A stretch of 20,575 nt of DNA from positions 1 through 20,575 of the IMG/VR virus record IMGVR_UViG_3300033153_007517; one strand, 5' to 3'. How positions within the stretch are numbered: position 1 is the stretch's first letter; the number at the start of each line of letters is the position of its first letter. The notes beneath the pieces are model-generated. The model was not told the DNA's origin and searched no databases. It worked only from the letters and a program-made list of their open reading frames with translations. A program made the translations under genes and the position numbers. Shown in pieces: positions 12,533-20,575 of this stretch. The DNA comes from a virus.

Positions 12533-13576
12533 ATGGCAATCGGATCAGACTTAGGGATTACCCTACCAACGCAGGGCGGGAACACGGGAACGTGGGGTAC
12601 CGATCTCAACACGGCACTACAGAGTATCATCGATGCCGTCGAAGGGCAGGTACCGAGCAGCGCACTTGATTTCTCGGCAGATTTCGAGCTAAACGATTAC
12701 GGACTAATTGAGGTACGTGCGGTAGCTTTCTCGCAGCAAACTGCCGTTACAGACCTGAACAGTCTGTACTTCAAGACCGATGGCGATCTGTATGCGCGCG
12801 ACGGTGCGAACAACGAAATCCAAGTCTCAAGCGCCGGTTCACTAAACATCGCCTCGGGCGGGGGATTGGGCGATTCTGGCGGTAACTACGGAACGGGTGG
12901 AATTACCTTCGACTGGGACGGTACGATCTACAACGCGCTCGATGGTTCCGGTACCGACGACTACACTGCAGTGCGCATGAGCGAACTACAGCTCCAAGAC
13001 GGCTCAAGCAACCAGCTAACGTTAACTGTTCCCAGCTTATCGGCTGATTACACGGTTACCTTCCCTAACGCGGTTCCCGCTGCGCTGTCGTTACTGCAGA
13101 TCGATGCAGCCGGAGCACTGTTCTACTCGAACACTGTGACCGACGACATCACGCTTTCAAGCGGTGCCTCGATCTTGCACGGCGACCGCAACTTGCAGCT
13201 CTCGGCATGCTCGGGTATTTCCGACGCACCTGGTGGTGTTTGGTATGGCAACGGTAGTGGGCTAATCACGGCAGGCAACGCGAGCACCAACTGGTATATT
13301 CCGATCCCGCTCCCAGCCGGTAAGCGCATCAAGAGTATCGATATCATGGGCTCGGGCGGCGACGGCAGCGCCAAAGTGTTTACCCTGTACTACCGCACTG
13401 TACTGCTAGCGAGTAGCATCGGGTCAAAGTCTGTTACGACTACAGGTACGTTCACACAAACGCTCACCATGACAGCACACACGATCGCGTCAAACGAGGC
13501 AATCCTTCTGAAGTGCGACTTCGCCCACGCCAGCGATACCCTTAGTCTTATCAGCGTAGTCTACGACGCGGTATAA
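12533..13576 (+). CDS. tail fibre-like protein
   Basis: The 347-residue product starts MAIGSDLGITLPTQGGNTGTWGTDLNTALQSIIDAVEG. A Pro-Gly-rich 'W...LN' N-terminus of this kind is common in phage tail fibre proteins, where it precedes the shaft. The rest is low in helix and rich in Ser/Thr/Gly/Asp, with a possible shaft (YNALDGSGTDDYTAVRMSELQLQDGSSNQLTLTVPSL) and a beta-rich C-terminal head (GKRIKSIDIMGSGGDGSAKVFTLYY...). The ATG follows the preceding TAA with no gap. Host-receptor recognition is the likely role, but the C-terminal domain is not one I can name and no chaperone or enzyme motif is visible. Confidence 0.7.
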   Translation: MAIGSDLGITLPTQGGNTGTWGTDLNTALQSIIDAVEGQVPSSALDFSADFELNDYGLIEVRAVAFSQQTAVTDLNSLYFKTDGDLYARDGANNEIQVSSAGSLNIASGGGLGDSGGNYGTGGITFDWDGTIYNALDGSGTDDYTAVRMSELQLQDGSSNQLTLTVPSLSADYTVTFPNAVPAALSLLQIDAAGALFYSNTVTDDITLSSGASILHGDRNLQLSACSGISDAPGGVWYGNGSGLITAGNASTNWYIPIPLPAGKRIKSIDIMGSGGDGSAKVFTLYYRTVLLASSIGSKSVTTTGTFTQTLTMTAHTIASNEAILLKCDFAHASDTLSLISVVYDAV

Positions 13577-13582
13577 ACAACA

Positions 13583-16500
13583 TTGACCTTACAATGGACA
13601 ACACTCGATGTACCGCTCGGTGCGGGCATCGATACCAAAACAAACGAGAAGCTTCTCAAGCCTCCGTTTGCCGCCGACCTTTCCGACGCAATCTTTCCTG
13701 CGAGCGGAGCCGATGGTTACGAGACAAGGCCCGGGTACGACCGTATTCGCACCAGCACTGAGGTCGATAGTATCGATGCACTAGTTACTCGCGACGAAGA
13801 ACTACTGGTCGTAGCTTCGAACAAGCTGTATGCCGTAACCGAGCTAGCGAACAACGTAGACCTACTTGAGCGCGGCGATATGCTCTCGATGGCCGTAAAG
13901 CAAAGCACCCTTGATACGAAGTCTAGCAACCAAACGCTGGGCCAGGTTATCACGCATGGCGGAATTCGAGTTCACTGTTGGCTTGATTCGGCAACGAGTA
14001 CTGTCCAGTACTCGGTAGTCGATGCTACCACAGGTAGCGTAATCTCCGAGAACACCAGCCTTGCAAACAGCACTAAGGCTAAGCTCGCCAAGGCCGGTAA
14101 CGCCATCTTGGTGATCTACTACAACAGCAGCTCGACCAGTATTCGCGCCACGATTGTACCAACGTACGCACCGGGGAGCACCTCCGATGTAGAACTGCGC
14201 TCCGATGCGGCAACTAGTGGTCTGTTTGATTGCGTAGAGGTCGATAGCTCACTGCAGAAGATCTTCCTTGGGTTCCACAGCAGCGCTTCGAATACGTGCT
14301 ACGGCTGCCTGGTCGATGAAGCAGGTACGGTAACGCAGGCAAATGCTATCGGTGCGCTCATACCTCAGTGCCTGGCCGTGTGCTCCGATGGGAACAACCT
14401 GAACTTGGCGATGTCGAACGGACTTCGCGTAGCTATCTACCAGAATGTCGGCGGCGGGTTAACTGACCTGAGCAGTTGGACCGAATATCTAACCATACGC
14501 GCTAGCGTTATTGATATCGCCTACGTTGCAGAAACAACGCCCGGCCAAGCGGCAGCAGACCGGAAGCAATACCTTTGGCTTACGATTAGCGCAGCAGTAG
14601 ATTACATCGAAGTAACAGAGAAGGATGGCGTATCGGCGGCGGGAACAGGTTTCGCAACGCCCAGCTATACACTTTACCGCAGTACGGTTGCAAGCGGCGC
14701 ATTCCTAATCGATAACGTCGGCTATACCCACGTCTCGTACGATACGGCACTACAGCGTGCATACTTCCTTGTTTCAGCTAGCGGACTTGTTCACGCAAAG
14801 TGCTGTGTAACGACTGGTTACGGTGCTGCAGTTGCAGGTCATCTTCCCCGCGTTATCGATAACACATGGGCACCGGTCTACCGTGAGCACTTGGAACTAG
14901 ACCTCGATCCCGATGAAGTAGAAACGATCGGCGATGTCTACGCGCAGAGCGGGCTAAAGCTAGTAGAGTACAACTTTGATGCAAAACCTAGCGCAGTACA
15001 ATACGGTCGGGCAGCCTATATCAACAGTGGCGTGCTCTGGCAGTACGACGGTTCGGTACTAGTCGAGCAGGGCTTTCATATCTACCCGGAAGGCATCACG
15101 GCTGTTACTGCTAACGGTACCGGTTCGATGGCCTCAAGCACGACCTACGGCTACCGCGTGTACTACGAGTGGACCAATGCTCGTGGCGAACGACAGCGCA
15201 GTACTACTGCACAGGTTGTAACAGCCGAGCTAGGTGCATCCGACGATACGGTTACACTTACCATTCCCACGTTGATCTACACTGCTAAGGGCGACAACGT
15301 TTCTATCGTTGTTTACCGTACACAGGGCGATCCGAACATAATCGGCGGCGCACCGTTGTACCGCGTGAGCAGCCCAGATCCGAGCAGCACTGGTAACAAC
15401 GCCTACCTGGCGAACGATACAACCGCTAGTACAGTTCCCTTCGTCGATGGCCTAACCGATGCCCAAATCCGGGTAAAAGAACTTGATTACCGGAACAGCG
15501 GCGAGTTGGATAACACTGCACCAGAGAGCGCTTCCGTTATCGGCGAGAGCAAATCACGTGTATGGCTAGCCAGGTTCGAGAACAGCAGCACAGTACAGTA
15601 CTCGAAGCTTAATTCACGCGGACGAGATCAGCTCGAATTCCACGACAGCTTACTGCTTTCTGTTCCCGAGGAAGACGGTGCCGTTACGGCATTCGGTTCG
15701 CTCAACTTTCACACGGTAATCTTCAAGGCCAATTCGTGCTATGCCGTTTCCGGCGAAGGCCCGAACAACCTTCGAGCAGGTTACTTCAACCTACCGCAAG
15801 TGGTAAGCCTGGATGTCGGCTGCATCGAACCAAGAAGCGTGGTCAGCGTACCGGGCGGGCTTCTGTTCAAGAGCAACAAAGGTATCTGGCAACTGGGCCA
15901 TAACCTCGATATGAAGTACGTCGGTGCCCCTGTCGAAGACTACAACGACCAGGATATCACGAAGGCAACTCTAGTTCCCAGCGCTAACCACGTCGTGTTC
16001 CTAACAAGCTCAGGACGTGCTCTAGTTTACAACTACCTCGTGCAGCAGTGGAGTACCTTCAAGAACCACGCCGGTACCGATAGCGTACTCTGGAACGACG
16101 AGTACGTATACGCGAGAACAAGTGGTAAGCTTTACAAACAAGGCAGCTCCTATTCCGACGATGGCGTGCACTACTCGATGCGGTTCGTTAGCGCACCGAT
16201 CAGCGTTCGCGCACTGCAGGGAAAGCAGAAGATCCGGCACATCCGCCTACTGGGCCAGTACTACAGCCCGCACAACCTGCGCGTAGGTCTGCGGTTCAAC
16301 CACGAACCGGGCGTTTCCGATCAAGGTACATGGGATCCTTCCGATGGTATTACTATTTCCGTGTACGGCGACGGCGCATACGGAGCTGGGGCATACGGCG
16401 GCGACGGTAGCCCAGTCTATCAGGCAAGGTTCAATATGCCACGCCAAGCTTGCCAAACTCTACAACTGGTCATCGACACGACCAACACGTCGGCAGCGGG

Positions 16501-16609
16501 CCGAGCTATGTCGATCCAGGCAATTCAAATCGAAGTAGGAATAGAGCGCGATTCGGGAGAACTCTCGGTAGATCGTGCGTTCAGCGCAACAGGAGGGAGT
16601 ACAGAATAA
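13583..16609 (+). CDS. large tail nozzle/stabilisation-type protein
   Basis: At 1008 residues it is the largest gene here. The N-terminus (LGAGIDTKTNEKLLKPPFAADLSDAIFPASGADGYETRPGYDRI, about 12-55) follows the pattern 'G-G-I-x-T... P... N/D... G... R-P-G-Y' found at the start of P22 gp10-like and podovirus nozzle proteins. The body is a long series of beta-strand repeats compatible with a beta-propeller. Late segments include VGCIEPRSVVSVPGGLLFKSNKGIWQL (about 750), and a Gly/Tyr-rich stretch GDGAYGAGAYGGDGSP (about 929-944). The TTG at 13583 is the first possible start, because an in-frame TAA lies at 13574; there is no good Shine-Dalgarno. It likely forms the distal tail tube and closes the DNA channel. 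Confidence 0.72.
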   Translation: MTLQWTTLDVPLGAGIDTKTNEKLLKPPFAADLSDAIFPASGADGYETRPGYDRIRTSTEVDSIDALVTRDEELLVVASNKLYAVTELANNVDLLERGDMLSMAVKQSTLDTKSSNQTLGQVITHGGIRVHCWLDSATSTVQYSVVDATTGSVISENTSLANSTKAKLAKAGNAILVIYYNSSSTSIRATIVPTYAPGSTSDVELRSDAATSGLFDCVEVDSSLQKIFLGFHSSASNTCYGCLVDEAGTVTQANAIGALIPQCLAVCSDGNNLNLAMSNGLRVAIYQNVGGGLTDLSSWTEYLTIRASVIDIAYVAETTPGQAAADRKQYLWLTISAAVDYIEVTEKDGVSAAGTGFATPSYTLYRSTVASGAFLIDNVGYTHVSYDTALQRAYFLVSASGLVHAKCCVTTGYGAAVAGHLPRVIDNTWAPVYREHLELDLDPDEVETIGDVYAQSGLKLVEYNFDAKPSAVQYGRAAYINSGVLWQYDGSVLVEQGFHIYPEGITAVTANGTGSMASSTTYGYRVYYEWTNARGERQRSTTAQVVTAELGASDDTVTLTIPTLIYTAKGDNVSIVVYRTQGDPNIIGGAPLYRVSSPDPSSTGNNAYLANDTTASTVPFVDGLTDAQIRVKELDYRNSGELDNTAPESASVIGESKSRVWLARFENSSTVQYSKLNSRGRDQLEFHDSLLLSVPEEDGAVTAFGSLNFHTVIFKANSCYAVSGEGPNNLRAGYFNLPQVVSLDVGCIEPRSVVSVPGGLLFKSNKGIWQLGHNLDMKYVGAPVEDYNDQDITKATLVPSANHVVFLTSSGRALVYNYLVQQWSTFKNHAGTDSVLWNDEYVYARTSGKLYKQGSSYSDDGVHYSMRFVSAPISVRALQGKQKIRHIRLLGQYYSPHNLRVGLRFNHEPGVSDQGTWDPSDGITISVYGDGAYGAGAYGGDGSPVYQARFNMPRQACQTLQLVIDTTNTSAAGRAMSIQAIQIEVGIERDSGELSVDRAFSATGGSTE

Positions 16610-17376
16610 TGGGATGGAATCCACTCGCACCACTCTACGGTGGTGGTAAGCAAGTAAAGAGAGGTGCCCAAGCGGCATACGATGCAGTCGATAGTGCTTT
16701 CGAGCGCGATACCGATACGCCCGACCTTGATCCAAACAACTTTAACCTGCCAGGGCAACAGCAGCGAGGGCAAGACCTACTGCAACAGGCCGATTTCGCA
16801 GCCGGTCGAGGAGCACCACAGGTGGGAACCAGCTCGTTCCGTGGTAACCAGCAGGGTTTGGTGAACATGCTCAACGCTCGGGCAATGGGACAAGGCCCCT
16901 CGGTGGCGCAACGACAGCTACGCGATGCCATGGGAAGGAACATTTCCGGGCAGCAGGCACTGCTCGCGACAGGAGGACCAGGAGGAGCGCGTGCGGCTGC
17001 ACAGCAGGCTAGCCAGGTAGGCAGCTCGCTAGCAGGACAGAGCGCACTACTCCGCGCTAACGAGATCACACAAGCACAGGGCTTGCTTGGTCAAACGTTG
17101 CAAGGCGCACGAGGTCAAGATCAACAGCGCAACGTAGCACAATCGGATATGGATCTACGCAGCCGTGGTCTAAACGATGCACAAATCCGAGCACTACGCG
17201 AGATGGAACTACGTAATTCACAGCTCGGACTACAAGGCACGATGGGCCTCGAATCGGAGCGTACGCAACGGCGCGGACAAGATCTGGGCGTTCCCAGTAC
17301 AGGTGAACGGTTTGTTTCCGGGCTAGGTAGTTTAGGTGCCTATATACCCAAGTGGGGCGGAGGAGGTAAAGACTAA
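16609..17376 (+). CDS. internal virion/ejection-type protein, 255 aa
   Basis: The ATG overlaps the previous stop by one base (TAATG) and has AGGAGGGAG upstream; an earlier in-frame start at 16450 would lie inside the nozzle gene and is rejected. The product is Gln/Gly/Ala/Arg-rich and mostly helical. A notable segment runs from about residue 88: ARAMGQGPSVAQRQLRDAMGRNISGQQALLATGG, then RAAAQQASQVGSSLAGQSALLRANEITQAQGLLGQTL. I recall this pattern from internal virion or DNA-ejection proteins of podovirus-type and other marine phages, but no family name is certain. Position after the nozzle gene and before other helical proteins supports this. N-terminal MGWNPLAPLYGGGK resembles short virion-protein leaders. 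Confidence 0.7.
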   Translation: MGWNPLAPLYGGGKQVKRGAQAAYDAVDSAFERDTDTPDLDPNNFNLPGQQQRGQDLLQQADFAAGRGAPQVGTSSFRGNQQGLVNMLNARAMGQGPSVAQRQLRDAMGRNISGQQALLATGGPGGARAAAQQASQVGSSLAGQSALLRANEITQAQGLLGQTLQGARGQDQQRNVAQSDMDLRSRGLNDAQIRALREMELRNSQLGLQGTMGLESERTQRRGQDLGVPSTGERFVSGLGSLGAYIPKWGGGGKD

Positions 17377-17969
17377 TGGGCGACAAAATCCAAGGACGAG
17401 CTACGTGGGCAGAAGCGCAAGCCGATGCTGATATACGCGCAAAGAACCGTGCGATCAAGAAAAGACGTGCGCAACCGAAGGCCGAGTTCTCCGAGCAAGA
17501 CTACAGCGATTCGATGGCCAAGGAGATAGCCTACAACCAAAGGCAGGCGCAGCTTGAACAGGCGCGTAAGCTCACAGAAGCTAAGACCGCTGAACGGCAA
17601 CAGCGCGCAGCACAGTACGACCGTGTAAAGCGTGCACCGGGCGGACCTATCGCCGACCAGGCCGAGTGGGATCGTCGGCAGGCGTTCATTGAAGCCTATG
17701 ACCGAGTGAACAAGGGCACCGATACATGGGGAGGAGCCGGTTCCGAAGGCGCAGCGCAGCCCATTACCGAAGGCGCACCTAACGCCGATCTATATCGGCC
17801 ATGGGATAAGCTCACGAACAAGAACTTCGGCCCAGGCGTATCGCGCGATACGGTAAAAGAAACGCTGTTCCAGCATAGAAAACAACAAGCCAAAGCACTT
17901 CGCACCGCCGAAGCAGAACGATCACAGCAGGACTTCTGGGAAGGAGTTTGGAGTAGGTTCGACGGGTAA
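17376..17969 (+). CDS. helical, basic-rich hypothetical virion protein, 197 aa
   Basis: The ATG overlaps the previous stop by one base (TAATG) with GGAGGAGG upstream. Long charged helical stretches rich in Arg, Lys, Gln and Ala dominate (AEAQADADIRAKNRAIKKRRAQPKAEFSEQ... YNQRQAQLEQARKLTEAKTAERQQRAAQYDRVKR, about residues 11-87). There is a glycine-rich hinge (TDTWGGAGSEGAAQPITEGA), and a C-terminal helix rich in Gln/Lys/Ala. No enzyme motif is visible. It lies between two genes that look like ejection proteins, so a small ejection-complex or internal head protein is likely, from context only. Confidence 0.68.
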   Translation: MGDKIQGRATWAEAQADADIRAKNRAIKKRRAQPKAEFSEQDYSDSMAKEIAYNQRQAQLEQARKLTEAKTAERQQRAAQYDRVKRAPGGPIADQAEWDRRQAFIEAYDRVNKGTDTWGGAGSEGAAQPITEGAPNADLYRPWDKLTNKNFGPGVSRDTVKETLFQHRKQQAKALRTAEAERSQQDFWEGVWSRFDG

Positions 17970-17972
17970 TAT

Positions 17973-20210
17973 ATGGGAGCACTACGACATCAGTTTAACC
18001 CCATGACGGGGCAGTACGAGCTAGTACCGGATATGCCCGTTCCCGGTGCCAACGCCGGGCACTACGACGGCGATGCCGATGCAAACGGCGAGATCACCGA
18101 AGCAGCCGAGAACTTCCAAGCTGCCCAAGGCGAAGCTGTGCAAAAAGAGCAGACCGAAGCGCAGGCTAACGAGGAAAAACAGCGCACGTTGCAGAGCAAA
18201 GCACAGCGCGCGAACCTCGACGTAGAACGCGCACAGCTCGATGCAGCCGATGCCGAAGCGAAAGCTGGCGTACGTCCCGAACCGGAAGAGCTACTACCGG
18301 ACGTGAATGTTCCTTCCGAGGAAATGGTGTTCACCGAAGACCAGGTCGAACCGTTCGGTGAAAGCGAGATGGTATTCTCGGAAGACCAAGTTGAACCTAT
18401 CGTACAACCGCCCGATATCAGCCCGCCCATCGCAGGTAGCTTCGAAGTAGGAGCCGACGAAGAGATGAAGGGAGCGCTTGCAGCAAAGGCCGGTGTCGAT
18501 ATTGGTCGTTCCGAAGATCTGCTTGAAAGCGTAAAGGCCGGTGCCGTCGCAGCCGAGAACCTGCGTACCGAGCACAAGCAGTACGCCGATGAAAAGCGCG
18601 CCGAACACCAGGGCAAGCTCGATGCCGTAAGTGAGAAGGCCGATGCAGTGTTCAAGTCTAAACCTAAAATGCCTACCCCGAGCATACTCAACCTTGTTGG
18701 CGTATTCCTCGGAGGACTAGTCGCACCCAGCCAGGGAGGTCGGAACACGGCTGCTGAAATACTTACCCGTCGCCTTGAGAAGGAGGTCGATGTAGCGATG
18801 GAATCGAGGCGTACTGATCTAAGCACGGTTCGTACCGAGCGCGGCCTAGTTCAAGACGCCGCCACCAAAGCCGACCAGGAGATCTTGGAGCGTGCCGGTC
18901 TTATGGGCCAGAGCATTGAAGGGCTTGCCCAGCACATCACCGCACAGGCCGAACTACCGTGGGTTGCACCTACGGTAAAGACACAGCTCGGTGAAGCCGT
19001 AGGCCAACTAAGACAACACCAGGGCAAATTGCTCGACCAGTTTGTTAACGTCGAGAAGGACAGGTTAACGCGGACATCTGAACTGGAGATGAAGTACGCT
19101 AGCCAAAAGCGTGGTCGTGGTGGACGTGGGAAACCTATGGACGTACAACCTACCAAGAACCAGCTTGCCGAGAACAGGCTTTACGGTTGGCACGGGCGAG
19201 CTGTTGATCCAAACGATAAAACAACTTGGCCAGAGGGTGTAACCTTCGAGGACATCGGGAAATACTCTGTTGGTGGTATTACAATTACCGATGGCGACGA
19301 GAGCTATTCTGGGCTGTTTGCAGCTAACGCAGACGATGCAAAAGAAGCAAGAACACGCCTTTCCAAGTACAACGAAGTTCGCCAGGCAGCCGGATACCTC
19401 GGTGCCGAGCTAGAAAACCTTCGCAAAGCGCAGGGCGTAAGTACGCTATCGGGCATACGGATTGCCGACCTTGGTTCAAAACAATCCGCTAAGGTTTCAC
19501 GGGCATTTAACACGTACCGTGTTGCACTGAAAGAGCTGTGGGGACTTGGTGCTATCCAGAAGCCCGACGAGCGCCTGATGGATGCAGAAACGGGTTCCGA
19601 TCCGACAGGTATCAAGGGTAACATAGCTAACATGCTCGACCTGGGCGTAACAGAAGACTTACTGGGCCACACCGTTGCCTCGTCCGAGGAGGCTTTCAAG
19701 GTAAAGCTACGACCTCTACTGTTCAGCGGTGGCGAACCTGATAGCGGTGTAGAGATTCACATCGGAAAACCTGAAGTAGGTAAGGTACCGAGGGCTGCCG
19801 GTGAGGGAGTTAAGGCAGAAAGCGCCGAGGTTATCGCAGGGCAACTGAACGCACTGGTCGAGCTTTCTAACGAAGAACACGGTATCCCGGCAAGCTTGGC
19901 AGCAGAAGCGCCCGAGTTCGACATGGCCGAAGCACAGGAGCGCATTGATCGAATGGTCGAGGTAAACCTAGCCAGCCGTGGTGCAGAAAGCAAGAAAGCA
20001 AAGCACGGTGGTATCACAGGCACAGGTAAGGAGAAGTTCCAGTTCGCAGCTCTAGCTAAGACCACGCAAAACCCGGAGCTGAAGAAAGCGCTACTTGCCG
20101 CCGAGAAAACACTGAGTGGTGCAGCAAAGCGGGCAACGCTGCAGAAGCTCGAAAAAGCACGCCAGAACAAACACCTAGAAACTGTACCAAGTAAGGGCTT
20201 CGGTTACTAA
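17973..20210 (+). CDS. large helical internal virion/ejection-type protein
   Basis: 745 residues, strongly helical. Residues about 40-100 form a Glu/Gln/Ala-rich coiled-coil-like region (AQANEEKQRTLQSKAQRANLDVERAQLDAADAEAKAG). Residues about 115-141 hold two copies of EMVF(T/S)EDQVEP on a 15-residue period in an acidic Pro-rich linker. Another helical region follows, then a hydrophobic Gly-rich segment (SILNLVGVFLGGLVAPSQGG, about 237-256) leading to NTAAEILTRRLEKEVDVAMESRRTDLSTVRTERGL. That pattern resembles a helix seen in ejection proteins of other phages. The C-terminal half is mixed, with a Lys-rich end. A hydrophobic segment next to long helices fits proteins that enter the cell envelope during DNA delivery. 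ATG at 17973, three bases after the previous stop. Confidence 0.7.
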   Translation: MGALRHQFNPMTGQYELVPDMPVPGANAGHYDGDADANGEITEAAENFQAAQGEAVQKEQTEAQANEEKQRTLQSKAQRANLDVERAQLDAADAEAKAGVRPEPEELLPDVNVPSEEMVFTEDQVEPFGESEMVFSEDQVEPIVQPPDISPPIAGSFEVGADEEMKGALAAKAGVDIGRSEDLLESVKAGAVAAENLRTEHKQYADEKRAEHQGKLDAVSEKADAVFKSKPKMPTPSILNLVGVFLGGLVAPSQGGRNTAAEILTRRLEKEVDVAMESRRTDLSTVRTERGLVQDAATKADQEILERAGLMGQSIEGLAQHITAQAELPWVAPTVKTQLGEAVGQLRQHQGKLLDQFVNVEKDRLTRTSELEMKYASQKRGRGGRGKPMDVQPTKNQLAENRLYGWHGRAVDPNDKTTWPEGVTFEDIGKYSVGGITITDGDESYSGLFAANADDAKEARTRLSKYNEVRQAAGYLGAELENLRKAQGVSTLSGIRIADLGSKQSAKVSRAFNTYRVALKELWGLGAIQKPDERLMDAETGSDPTGIKGNIANMLDLGVTEDLLGHTVASSEEAFKVKLRPLLFSGGEPDSGVEIHIGKPEVGKVPRAAGEGVKAESAEVIAGQLNALVELSNEEHGIPASLAAEAPEFDMAEAQERIDRMVEVNLASRGAESKKAKHGGITGTGKEKFQFAALAKTTQNPELKKALLAAEKTLSGAAKRATLQKLEKARQNKHLETVPSKGFGY

Positions 20211-20575
20211 ATGGCAGAACCTAAATTCTATACCGTCGAGCGAGCCGGTGAGACCAAGCAGGTCCGTGTCGGGAAACAACTGAAAGCAGCACTCGCTGCC
20301 GGGTGGGAACATGCTGGTGAAAAACGTACCGTTGATGAGTTCGGCGTTGAAACAACAGTTCCCGCAGCCGAGGCGGCAAAAAAGCTTGCTTCCGGCGAAG
20401 CACGGGGTACCGTTTCCGAAGACGAGATCAGAGCACGGCGCGGTTCCGAGTTCTTAGAAGAGAGCTTTGGCGACGAAGGTATTTCCACGTTCGGTGAAAG
20501 CGCACTGAACACACTAACGTTCGGTGCTGCCGCACCCGCGTTGCGCAAGCTCTCCGAGGTTACCTCCGGCGATCC
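20211..20575 (+). CDS. partial ejection-type protein, 5' end only
   Basis: The frame is open from the ATG, which directly follows the TAA of the preceding gene, through the end of the window (at least 121 residues). The N-terminus is a small, mixed, charged region (MAEPKFYTVERAGETKQVRVGKQLKAALAAGWEHAGEKRTVDEFG). It is followed by Ala/Glu-rich helix, and then FGESALNTLTFGAAAPALRKLSEV (about 95-118). A 'E.A...LTFG' helix of this sort is common near the N-terminus of very large internal virion proteins that carry lytic or other enzymatic domains further on. What this one carries cannot be seen. The gene is therefore a likely third ejection protein, with low certainty on detail. Confidence 0.6.
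   Translation, partial: MAEPKFYTVERAGETKQVRVGKQLKAALAAGWEHAGEKRTVDEFGVETTVPAAEAAKKLASGEARGTVSEDEIRARRGSEFLEESFGDEGISTFGESALNTLTFGAAAPALRKLSEVTSGD

Noticed and set aside
16450-16608. Upstream extension of the 255-residue internal virion protein
   Set aside because: Lies inside the nozzle gene's end; ATG 16609 has AGGAGGGAG upstream and the TAATG junction.
18062-18826. 254-codon frame on the - strand
   Set aside because: Ser/Ala-rich antisense shadow of the 745-residue gene, without ribosome site or recognisable domain.

Overview
The window is part of a tailed double-stranded DNA phage genome or prophage, moderately GC-rich and with every supported gene on the + strand. A large terminase (ATPase plus RNase H-like nuclease), portal, scaffold, major capsid protein, adaptor, a very large tail protein and several helical Gln/Ala-rich proteins follow one another in the order seen in short-tailed (podovirus-type) phages with P22/SU10-like heads. 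No integrase, lysis, polymerase or tRNA gene is visible, so the host cannot be named. The sequence gives no direct clue beyond bacterial-type Shine-Dalgarno sites and promoter-like hexamers.

Left block (about 82-2042): a short gene group encoding a DUF932-type protein, a cysteine-rich Gp88-type protein and a small unknown protein. It closes at a strong rho-independent terminator (2072-2108).

Control region (2109-3044): about 0.94 kb with no convincing gene but many dyad-symmetric elements. These include three 18-bp inverted repeats on an exact 19-bp pitch, a pair of repeated hairpins with conserved arms and variable centre, a perfect 9-2-9 palindrome on a promoter-like element, a promoter-like element near 2814-2842, and downstream of it a nested stem set that can fold as a three-way junction. 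This is the most unusual part of the window and probably controls the structural operon.

Packaging and head block (3045-11024): a zinc-ribbon/coiled-coil protein (small terminase candidate), a 57-residue zinc-ribbon miniprotein, a GNAT-like protein, a basic-tailed unknown, TerL, a 64-residue acidic protein, portal, scaffold, major capsid protein, a terminator, then a possible decoration protein and a 62-residue protein. A second hairpin terminator abuts the next start codon.

Tail and ejection block (11065 to the end): adaptor, an unknown 254-residue protein, a fibre-like protein, a 1008-residue nozzle/stabilisation-type protein, and then four tightly packed genes (255, 197, 745 and more than 121 residues) that look like internal virion or DNA-ejection proteins. 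The last runs off the window. Genes mostly abut or overlap by 1 to 17 bases, so translational coupling is likely. Several starts are TTG, and TerL and the Gp88-type gene have ambiguous starts.
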